From Chryseobacterium sp. JM1 (GTDB lineage: Bacteria; Bacteroidota; Bacteroidia; Flavobacteriales; Weeksellaceae): DNA of 64,000 bases. The notes under the pieces are model-generated. The model was not told the DNA's origin. It saw nothing but the letters and a program-made list of their open reading frames with translations, and did no database searches. How positions within the stretch are numbered: position 1 is the stretch's first letter; each line of letters begins with the position of its first letter. The position numbers and the translations under genes are program-made. The DNA lies in the NCBI RefSeq assembly GCF_000737715.1, contig NZ_JPRN01000024.1, positions 1-64,000 of the forward strand, written 5' to 3'. This document shows positions 1 to 8,761 of the stretch, piece after piece.

Positions 1-351
1 TTAAACAGAGATGGTTCAATTATCCTGGCAGGAACCAGTGCTGAAGAACTTGGAAAAGAGAACTGGAAGATCGTGAAGCTTGGAGATGGTCAGATCAACA
101 AACTCATAGAAAAACAAGACATTAAGATCTATCCGAATCCGGTTTCAGATTATGCTTATGTAGAAATAGGTTTCGACTTTAATGAAGCAGATATTATCCT
201 GTATGATATGGGTGGAAGACAGCTTCAGAGCTTGAAAACGAAGAATAAAGTAACGAAGATCAATACGCAGAATCTGATTCAGGGAGCTTATTTGGTGACG
301 ATTAAAACGGATACGAACAAAACAGCGAATGCTAAACTGATTAAGAAATGA
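1..351 (+). CDS. C-terminal end of a T9SS-secreted protein (partial at window edge)
   Basis: The frame is open from base 1, so the gene begins before the window and only its last 116 codons are seen. The C-terminal ~75 residues form a type A T9SS sorting domain: an IYPNPVSDY motif, then short beta strands and a closing AKLIKK. In Bacteroidetes this domain directs the preprotein through the type IX secretion system, where it is cleaved. An internal GTG at 73 could be read as a start, but the frame continues upstream with normal coding sequence. The stop overlaps the next gene's ATG (ATGA, 348-351), implying co-transcription with the RHS protein. The function of the missing N-terminal part cannot be known from here. 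Confidence 0.85.
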   Translation, partial: LNRDGSIILAGTSAEELGKENWKIVKLGDGQINKLIEKQDIKIYPNPVSDYAYVEIGFDFNEADIILYDMGGRQLQSLKTKNKVTKINTQNLIQGAYLVTIKTDTNKTANAKLIKK

Positions 352-3300
352 TAAAAATTACCCCCATTATATTCACTCTATTTATTTATCAGAGTGTAAA
401 TTCTCAGCGTCATTTAGGAAATGAAATGACCAACATTGTTCCGCCATCACCTCAGTCAGAACAAATGACGACTTACGGAAATCAACCGTTAAATGAGTAC
501 AAAGGAATGGCTCAGATCAGTATTCCGATTACAGGAATAAAGGAAAAAGACCTCTTCAACAATATTGAACTGAGATATTCAAAATTAGGAGTTAAAGTAA
601 ATGATGTCCCCAATAATGTGGGAGCCAGCTGGCTTCTTGATATGGGAGGAGTTATTACAAGGACAATATATGATTTCCCCGATGAGATGCGAATTCCTGC
701 CAAAAGATTGATTTTTGAAAATTTATATGGAATCAATACCCTGACCCAATCACCCAACGGTTCGGCAAATGCAGCTTTGCTGAATTCATATGTTAAGGAT
801 GCCACTCTTGATAATGAAGTTGATGTATTTAATATTTCAGTTAATGGACTTACCGGCAGCTTTTATTTAGACAAAGATTTGAATCCCGTATTATTGGCAG
901 ATACTCATCAGTTCAAGATCCAGACGGTAGGAGATTTTAAAACTACCCATGCGTTTATACTGACGACAAACGAAGGAATAAAATATTATTTCGGGGGAAG
1001 TACTGCTATTGAAAGAACATTTGTAAGAGATTCTCCGGAACTTGGAGGATATACGAGTTTTTATCTGACAAAAATTCAAAATGTCCAGGGAAGTGAACTG
1101 AATTTTGAGTATAAAAATAACGGTCCGACGAGTACTCCTATATCAGAAACTGAATATAAGACGATCCGAACTCAGACTTTTCAGGATTGTGAAAATCCTA
1201 CAAGATCGTTGGGATTTAACAAAACTTATTCCGGTTTTGTTTTAAAAGTAAATGATTCCAGAGTTTTAACTGCTATTAAAGGTGAGCAGTCCAGCATTAA
1301 AATCAATTATGATCCTGCGGATGTTGACAAAATATTATCAATAGAAGTTTTTAACAGAAATAAAAAAAATAAGGAATTTGAATTTATTTATATAGATTCA
1401 ACACCTAAGAAAAGATTCTTTTTATCAAATATTAAGATATATGATGTTGTAAACGATGCCAGAATATATAATAATGAATATGCTTTTGAATATAATGATC
1501 CACTTCGGATACCGGCAAGAATGGCTCGTGCTACAGATCTGTACGGTTATTATAACGGAAATAGTGGGCCTACTTTAGTTCCCAATCTCAATTTACTGAT
1601 TGGTGACGGAACTCAAACTGATTTTCCCGGGCTGGCAGGGCTGGCTGACAGAAGATCAAATTTTGAGTATGCTGTAAAAGGTACCCTGAAATCAATAACT
1701 TATCCTACCAAAGGAAAAACATTATATGAATATGAAGGATTAGGCCAGAAAAGTATTGTCTATGGCAGTCAGGGCGCAATGCTGGATGCCGACGAAATTC
1801 CTGCCAATATAGAGAATACTTCATTTCTTAATGGAAATGAGATCATGGATGATAAAATCAGTGTGACATTATATATCTCCCAACATATGGTAAGTGGTCC
1901 TCCGGCCAATTATACAGCCAACTTTAAAATACTGGATGCTGTTACCAATGAAGTCTTAAAAGATCAGAATTTGCTTTTACCTAAGCCTATTTTTGGACAG
2001 GAGGGACCGTCTCAAAAAACAGTTGTTTTTGATTTTGCCACTGTAAAAAACAGACAGTATAAATTTGTTATGAAACTGCTAAGAACCAACTATCATGATA
2101 TAGGCGATTATCTGGTTGTTTATAAGAATAAATACAAAGAGGTAAACAATGTGGGGCTACGATTAAAAAGAATATCTGATTTTGATGGCGTTAATACGAC
2201 GAATATTAAAAGATTGTATTACTCTTCATTTGATGATATTAATAAACCTGACCTTCTTCCTGACAATCTTTATCAGATAGGTGGATATACAACTTATATT
2301 TATGATATAGCCGGCTGTTCGAATGGGAATGGAACTCCTTTATTTTACCCTAAAGCTATTCAACAGTCTATTCTTTCATCACAAAACTCAAACGACTATT
2401 TTGATCAGTCACCTTCTTTTCCGGTAGTTACGATTAGTTATGGAGGAGATAATTTTGAAAAAGGCGGAGAAGAAAAAAGATTTATAAACGGAGTATTTGA
2501 TGGGACGGATGGTTTTTATGCACCGCCACCTCCTGCTACGGGAACAACCTTCTTTGGAGATGCTTCTGATTTAAGTATAATTACGGGTTCTGCTGTAAAA
2601 GATTTTAATCGTAATGTTTTATACGAAGATTATAATGGTAAGCTAATAGAAAATAGGGTTTTTTCAAGTTTAAATAATGGAAAAGCCTATATGAAACAAA
2701 AAACTGTTTTTAACTATGATTTTATAGAGACTAAAACGGTTTACAATCTTATGGGGAAATCAGTGTATGAGCAGTTTTTCTTCGGAGCAGGAGAGGACCC
2801 GAATAACCTTGTGACCAATTTGGCTCTATTTTATCTTCCGAGAAAGTCTTATTCTGTTCCTCTGAATAATAAGACAGAAACCCTATATTTTGAAAATGTT
2901 CCGGTAGATACGGATGACGATTCTTCCTATAAAAAGTCTACCACGACTACGAATTATTTCTATAATAATCCGCTTCATTATCAGGTGACCCAGCAAAAAA
3001 CAACCTATCCGGATAATACAGTGTCTACATCCGACTTTGCATACGCTCACGAAAAGGGAAATCAAAGACTAATCAATGCCAATATGATAGGTGTTCCATT
3101 GGAGACAGAGACTAAAGAAAACGGAAAATTAGTCAATAAATCAGAAACAAAATATGACAGCCCAATCCATTTACTGCCAACGTCTGCATTGTCATTTGAT
3201 TTACAGAATCCAGCTACAGGTTCTACAGAACTTACTTATGACCAATATGATTCAAAAGGAAACCTGCAGCAGTATACGACAAAAAATGGTCTTTCCACAA

Positions 3301-3686
3301 CCATCATTTGGGGCTACAACAAAACCCAGCCTATCGCTAAAATCGAAGGGGCAAAACTTTCAGATATCAGTCAATCGTTAATTGACAATGTAGTCAATGC
3401 CTCAGACAATGATGCTCAATTGGGTACAGATGCTTCCGAACTGTCACTGATAACAGCGTTAGATACGTTCAGAAATAATTCTGCATTATCGGGTTATCAG
3501 ATAAGTACGTATACTTACAATCCACTAATTGGAGTTACCAGTATCACCTCTTCATCCGGCATCCGGGAAATTTATACTTATGACACTGCTAATCGACTGA
3601 AAGAAGTAAAACAACTGGATAAATATAATGATGGAGCACCTGTCTACAAAATCGTGAAAGAATACCAATACAATTATAAAAACTAA
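348..3686 (+). CDS. Secreted RHS/YD-repeat-like wall-associated protein
   Basis: A 1112-aa protein with an N-terminal signal peptide (hydrophobic stretch ending VNSQ at about residue 19). The body is rich in Y/N/G strands. Near residue 950-1110 it shows YD-repeat elements (YDQYDSKGNLQQY, IIWGYNKTQPIAKIEGA, YTYDTANRLKEV). This matches the large RHS-associated proteins that flavobacteria encode next to DUF6443 RHS proteins; they are thought to form a secreted beta-cocoon shell. It has no hypervariable toxin tail and ends in the repeat region. It overlaps the upstream T9SS gene by 4 nt and lies 8 nt before the next RHS gene, so the three probably form one operon. Role and partner relationship are inferred. 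Confidence 0.8.
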   Translation: MIKITPIIFTLFIYQSVNSQRHLGNEMTNIVPPSPQSEQMTTYGNQPLNEYKGMAQISIPITGIKEKDLFNNIELRYSKLGVKVNDVPNNVGASWLLDMGGVITRTIYDFPDEMRIPAKRLIFENLYGINTLTQSPNGSANAALLNSYVKDATLDNEVDVFNISVNGLTGSFYLDKDLNPVLLADTHQFKIQTVGDFKTTHAFILTTNEGIKYYFGGSTAIERTFVRDSPELGGYTSFYLTKIQNVQGSELNFEYKNNGPTSTPISETEYKTIRTQTFQDCENPTRSLGFNKTYSGFVLKVNDSRVLTAIKGEQSSIKINYDPADVDKILSIEVFNRNKKNKEFEFIYIDSTPKKRFFLSNIKIYDVVNDARIYNNEYAFEYNDPLRIPARMARATDLYGYYNGNSGPTLVPNLNLLIGDGTQTDFPGLAGLADRRSNFEYAVKGTLKSITYPTKGKTLYEYEGLGQKSIVYGSQGAMLDADEIPANIENTSFLNGNEIMDDKISVTLYISQHMVSGPPANYTANFKILDAVTNEVLKDQNLLLPKPIFGQEGPSQKTVVFDFATVKNRQYKFVMKLLRTNYHDIGDYLVVYKNKYKEVNNVGLRLKRISDFDGVNTTNIKRLYYSSFDDINKPDLLPDNLYQIGGYTTYIYDIAGCSNGNGTPLFYPKAIQQSILSSQNSNDYFDQSPSFPVVTISYGGDNFEKGGEEKRFINGVFDGTDGFYAPPPPATGTTFFGDASDLSIITGSAVKDFNRNVLYEDYNGKLIENRVFSSLNNGKAYMKQKTVFNYDFIETKTVYNLMGKSVYEQFFFGAGEDPNNLVTNLALFYLPRKSYSVPLNNKTETLYFENVPVDTDDDSSYKKSTTTTNYFYNNPLHYQVTQQKTTYPDNTVSTSDFAYAHEKGNQRLINANMIGVPLETETKENGKLVNKSETKYDSPIHLLPTSALSFDLQNPATGSTELTYDQYDSKGNLQQYTTKNGLSTTIIWGYNKTQPIAKIEGAKLSDISQSLIDNVVNASDNDAQLGTDASELSLITALDTFRNNSALSGYQISTYTYNPLIGVTSITSSSGIREIYTYDTANRLKEVKQLDKYNDGAPVYKIVKEYQYNYKN

Positions 3687-3694
3687 ACACAGAC

Positions 3695-6600
3695 ATGAAA
3701 AAAATAATCATTCCCATCGGTTTTTTGTTGATGGCTCATTCGGCGCATGCTCAGCTTACCCAGGGAGAAAACTATGTGTATTCTAAATCTTATCTTGATT
3801 ATAATGTGGGCGGACAACCGACAAAGACCTCAGAAACTGTACAGTATTTCGATGGTTTGGGAAGAGCCAAACAGGTGGTTAATGTAAAAGCTTCTCCCTT
3901 AGGAAGAGATGTCGTTACCCATATAGAATACGATGCATTTGGAAGACATGTTCTGGATTTTCTTCCTGTTCCTCAGGCTGGAACTCAAAACGGAGGAATT
4001 GTTCCTTCTTCATTAGCCAATGCGACCCAAGCCGATATTTACGGATCAGAAAAGATCTTTTCAGAGAAAATATTTGAAAACTCTCCATTAGACAGGATTT
4101 TAGCCCAGAAAAACCCAGGAACATCCTGGAATGATAAACCTGTCACATTCGGATATGATGCTGTTACAGTAGGAGATGGAGTAAGAAAATTCACCACCGT
4201 AACCACATGGGAAAATGGGGCGACTAAATCTGTTTTGGGAGAAAACTGGCTTTATACCGACAATCAGCTTTATAAAAATACCGTAACCGATGAAGATGGT
4301 AATAAAACCATAGAATTCAAAAACGGAAAAGGACAGACTATCCTGCTGAGAAAAGTTGTAAACAGTACCGACAATGCAGATACCTATTATGTGTATAACG
4401 AATATGATCAACTTGCATTTGTTCTCCCTCCAATCGCCTGCATGCGTGGCGATATTGTTTCTAATACAGTAAAGCATGACGAACTTTGTTATCAGTAAAA
4501 AAACGCTATGACGGGAGAGGCAGATTGGTTGAAAAGAAGCTTCCCGGAAAAGGCTGGGAGTTTATGGTGTATGATAAACAGGACAGATTAGTAGCTACTC
4601 AGGATGCGAATTTAAATGCAAAAGGGCATTGGCTGTACACCAAATATGACCAGTTCGGAAGAGTTGCCCTTACAGGAATAAGTACAGGCGGATCAAGATC
4701 TGCTGAACAGTCCCTGGCCAATCTTCAGAATTCAAATAATGTAGGCCGGATCAGTACAGTGCTATTTAACAGGCAGGGTATGGATGTCTATTATGACAAT
4801 CCTGAAAACACATACCCCAAATCTCCGACCTGGGTTAAATTACTGTCTTTAAACTATTATGACAGCCTTCCGGGCTACAGTTTCAATCCTTCGGTTTCAG
4901 ATGTTTTGGGAGAGCCTGTTCTTACAGGTACAGTATCTGCAGGCAGAAGCACCAAAGGCCTTCCGGTGATGAGTCTTGTCAAGAATATCGAAGATGATAA
5001 CTGGACCAAGAATTATACCTATTACGACACCAAAGGCCGACCGGTTGGCACCCATTCCATCAACTACCTTGGAGGATATACTAAGACAGAATCCAAACTG
5101 GATTTTTCAGGCGTTCCCCAGACCGTTATTACAAGGCATAGAAGAGGAGCTAATGAAACAGAAAGAATCATCACTGAAAACTTCACTTATGACCATCAAA
5201 ACAGAGTATTGGTTCACAAACATCAGGTAGACGGAAATCCTGAAGAAATTCTGTCTCAGAATAAATACAATGAGCTTTCCCAGCTCGAATCTAAAAAAAT
5301 AGGGGGATCCGATGCCGTATCTCCACTTCAGACCGTAGATTACAAATACAATATCAGAGGCTGGATGACCCAGATCAATGATCCTGCGAGTTTAGGAAAT
5401 GATTTGTTTGGATATAAAATCAAATACAATCAGGTAGAAGGTCTGGAAAGCCCCAATACAGATTATACAGATCTGAAAGTAAAACCCAGGTATAACGGGA
5501 ATATTGCAGAAGTAGACTGGAGAACTTCCACAGCTCCCAACGATAAAAAAAACTTTGGGGAAATACCACAGCAGCTCTTATCAACAATATGGGGTATGCA
5601 TATGAGGGTAACAGGCTTATTTCAGTTACGGATGCTATCCCCAATTTCGTTGGGTATGTAGGTGGTGAAATGAAGTATGACGAGAATGGGAATATGACAA
5701 AAAATCCGGACAAAGAGCAGGAGATTTCTTATAATTTTCTGAATCTGCCTTCTGTTATTTCTATAGGTACCGGAAGGAGAAGCTCTTTTGTAAATTATAT
5801 GTATAGAGCAGATGGAGTTAAACTGCGAAAAGACCATAATACATCCATAGGTATAGTAACGACGGATTATCTGGATGGATTTCAGTATGCACCTGAACCG
5901 GCATGCTTATTATGTCCTCCTAATTTAGGTGTTCTTCAGTTTGTGCCCACTTCGGAAGGTTATTTTGATTTTATCAAAAATAAGTATATTTACAATTATG
6001 CGGATCATTTAGGAAATACAAGGGTAAGTTACATGAAAGGAAGTTCAGGAATAGAGGTCATTGCGGAGAATAACTACTATCCATTTGGATTACAGCATGA
6101 AGGGTACAATATTGTGGGTGCCAATCCTCAGTATCAGTATAAGTACAATGGAAAAGAGCTTCAAACCGAATCTGGTATGTATGATTATGGAGCGAGGTTC
6201 TATATGGCAGATTTGGGAAGATGGGGTGTTGTGGATCCGCTGGCGGAGAAGATGAGAAGATATAGCCCTTATAATTATGCGTTTAATAATCCTATTAGGT
6301 TTATTGATCCGGATGGAAGACAAGCAGATGATTTTGTTAAAAGAAAAGACGGATCTATCTATTGGGATAAAAATGCGAATAACCAAGCTACTACAAAATC
6401 AGAAGAAACTTACTTAGGGAAAGAATTAACATTCAAATTCAATAGTTATATTGATGCAAAAAGATGGGATGGTCCCAATAGTAAAGCTCCGGGAGATAAG
6501 CTTACAAGTACAGTTATTTTAACTGCTAGAGAAAATGATGCAGGGGAATTAACAAGGTTAGTTGGAGAAGCTTCTTATGAAGTTGGATCTACACCTATTG

Positions 6601-7022
6601 GAACTGCACGAGATTATTATCCTGGTGAAGGAGGAAATAATAATGTATTTAATTTAACAAGTACTTCAACTGGAATTAATGTTAATTATGAACAGCATGC
6701 AAGCGTTTCTTGGCAGGAAGAATCAGGAATGAACTTGATGGGGTTTAAAATTGTAGATGTTGCTCAAAAATTGGATATCAATTACAACAGTAGTAATGGT
6801 AATCTTTCCGTAGAAGCTTCAACAAATATATTTCCTTCCGCTAATTTAACTGTTTCTGGTAATGGAAATACTTCTACACTGATGCAATATAACCAACCTT
6901 CATTCCCAGGAACACATAGGGCGCCAGACTCAAAAACAGAAAGAAATTATGGAAGAGGCGGCGTATCTACTCCTAGAAAAGATTTTTCATACTACCCTTC
7001 AAGATTTTATAAGAGAAATTAA
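3695..7022 (+). pseudogene. DUF6443/RHS repeat protein with two frameshifts at poly-A tracts
   Basis: Three overlapping reading frames (3695-4498, 4486-5661, 5589-7022) make one ~1108-aa RHS protein. The order is signal peptide (ends HAHAQ), DUF6443-like start (YVYSKSYLDYN, GGLGRAKQVV-like motif), YD repeats, and an RHS core (ESGMYDYGARFYMADLGRWG, VVDPLAEKMRRYSPYNYAFNNP). After FIDPDGRQ comes a ~240-aa C-terminal region I cannot assign. The frame breaks at an A7 run (4497-4503, after LCYQ) and an A8 run (5545-5552, after NDKK). One added base at each restores family-like sequence. At the second break, part of the usual YGYxYDxLNRL segment also seems missing, so a deletion may accompany it. 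Disruption, phase variation and homopolymer sequencing error all remain possible. Confidence 0.75.
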
Positions 7023-7023
7023 T

Positions 7024-7419
7024 ATGATAAAACCTGCTTTTTCAAATATTCTGTTTTATATATTCATAAAATATTTATTGTTTTATATTTTTATGATGTT
7101 TAAAAATAACGATTACTATCTTATAAATCCAGGGATTAGGGATAGTACTGATTTATTTTATTATTTATGGTCATTCTTGTCTTTTCCGGTCTTAATAAGT
7201 ATTCTTTTTTCTATGCCTATTTATTTTTCGTTTAACATAAAAAGGTTAGTACATTTTATCCTCGTTAATATTTTGTTTTTAATAATAGAATATTTATTAT
7301 ACACTTATTTTATTTCCCAATTAGATTTAATGAATGGTATTTATAATGGTATAATCGGAATTATTTTATTTGGGGTATTTTTCTACAAAACAATCCGATC
7401 AAAATTTACAGAAGCATAA
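7024..7419 (+). CDS. Small polytopic membrane protein downstream of RHS gene
   Basis: A 131-aa protein read from the ATG at 7024, one base after the RHS stop; an in-frame upstream start at 6949 lies inside the RHS gene and is less likely. It is very hydrophobic with about four predicted membrane segments (near residues 7-26, 45-65, 73-95, 103-122). No conserved family is recognised. A small gene placed immediately after the variable C-terminus of an RHS protein is often the matching immunity gene, and membrane immunity proteins occur with pore-forming effectors. That role is inference from position only. A strong terminator follows at 7441. Confidence 0.6.
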   Translation: MIKPAFSNILFYIFIKYLLFYIFMMFKNNDYYLINPGIRDSTDLFYYLWSFLSFPVLISILFSMPIYFSFNIKRLVHFILVNILFLIIEYLLYTYFISQLDLMNGIYNGIIGIILFGVFFYKTIRSKFTEA

Positions 7420-7440
7420 TGAAATAGGAATCTCCATCAA

Positions 7441-7478
7441 TAACAAAACCATTGTAAAAACAGTGGTTTTGTTATTTT
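7441..7478 (+). terminator. Rho-independent terminator after the RHS operon
   Basis: TAACAAAACCATTG (7441-7454) pairs with CAGTGGTTTTGTTA (7461-7474) through a 6-nt A-rich loop, with one G-T wobble, followed by TTTT. It lies 22 nt after the last plus-strand gene. Confidence 0.8.
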
Positions 7479-7722
7479 AGCCTCAATTAAAGTAAGAAAA
7501 ATCTTCGGTAGAGACACTCAGATTATTTAGAGGATTTCCAGTGTGAATTTGGGTTGAAAAAAATGGTATATGAGTTAATACAACTTTTGGAATTTGCATT
7601 AATCAATATGTTGGAACAAACGTTTTTTTAACAAATCCACTTAAAAACTTAATATTAAAAATGTTTAAAAATAATAATGTAAAACTCTTATTTTCTTTGA
7701 TGGGGTTTATCATTTTATTTAT

Positions 7723-8757
7723 CTATTTTAATTCAGAATTCTGTGCTGCCTGAATTCTCTCCTCAATAACTCTCCAGTCATAAAAATGGAAAACCCTTCC
7801 ATTGCTCATCGCTACGAATACTCCTTTAGGAAATTTCGGTCCTAAATTCACATTCGTTACTTCTGAACCATCGCTTTCGCTGGTAGAAACCGGGATTTCT
7901 GCAATTTTTCCCTTTGCCGGATTTTCTCTCAGATATACGTTAAAAGTATCTTTCTGTTGGTTGGAGACCAGGATGTAGCCTGTTTTTACTGAAGTCGGGT
8001 AGATGGAAATGCCTTCCACATCAGATTTAAAATCACCCTTTCCGAAAACCAAAAGCTCCTTATTGCCTTTCGCCGGATCTGCGTAATACTGATGCACACC
8101 AAACTGCTCATCAGAATAATAAATGTAGCCCATTTCATCATCTACAGCGATGCTTTCGATCTCTTTTAGCCCGCTGTATTTTCCAAATTTACGGATTACT
8201 TCACCTGTTATTTTCCCCTCTTTTTCAGAAAGTTGATACTGCCACAGATAGCCGTCAGCCGGACCGGATTTTCTTCCTACTACAGTATAAATTTCTCCTG
8301 TTACCGGATTTTTGTACATCGAAATTCCCATCGGATCACGTTCTGTTTCACCATCAAATACGGTAAACTGACCAACTTCCTTCAGATCAGGAAGACTGTA
8401 GATTTTTACGGTATTCGTTTCCCTTTCGGTTACGGCGGCAATGTCTGTTTTTTTTCCGTTTAGCATGAATCCATATTCAAGATCTACGTTGTTCGGACGC
8501 TTTAATCCCGGAACCTTATGGATGATTTTTCCATTCAGATCGAAGGCATAAAGTCCGCCATCCGTATCTTTATCGGTCCCTATGACGATACTTTTTGTGG
8601 CATCTTCAGGATTGATCCAGATCGCCGGATCATCCGTATCATGCATAACGGTTTCTGTGATAACGGAAGGTTGTATTTTTTTTCCTAAATGTTGAGTGCT
8701 GCAGCTTACCACAAAAGGCAGAACTGAAACAGCGAATATAAATGGTATCTTTTTCAT
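7723..8757 (-). CDS. Beta-propeller phytase (3-phytase), lipoprotein
   Basis: A 344-aa protein starting MKKIPFIF at 8757. An upstream in-frame start at 8772 would overlap the receptor gene, and the MKK start gives a clean lipoprotein signal with lipobox LPFVVSC/S. The body matches beta-propeller phytases (PF02333): HDTDDPAIWINPEDATKS near residue 43, GLYAFDLNGK, RPNNVDLEYGF, a VEGISIY segment, and acidic clusters that bind Ca2+ in this family. Such enzymes hydrolyse phytate (inositol hexakisphosphate) outside the inner membrane. It follows the TonB receptor by 4 nt in the same direction, suggesting the receptor imports a product or substrate of the enzyme. Confidence 0.88.
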   Translation of the reverse strand: MKKIPFIFAVSVLPFVVSCSTQHLGKKIQPSVITETVMHDTDDPAIWINPEDATKSIVIGTDKDTDGGLYAFDLNGKIIHKVPGLKRPNNVDLEYGFMLNGKKTDIAAVTERETNTVKIYSLPDLKEVGQFTVFDGETERDPMGISMYKNPVTGEIYTVVGRKSGPADGYLWQYQLSEKEGKITGEVIRKFGKYSGLKEIESIAVDDEMGYIYYSDEQFGVHQYYADPAKGNKELLVFGKGDFKSDVEGISIYPTSVKTGYILVSNQQKDTFNVYLRENPAKGKIAEIPVSTSESDGSEVTNVNLGPKFPKGVFVAMSNGRVFHFYDWRVIEERIQAAQNSELK

Positions 8758-8761
8758 GCGT

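Noticed and set aside
512-805. Minus-strand frames inside the RHS gene
   Set aside because: They are antisense shadows of a long gene with signal peptide and YD-repeat motifs.
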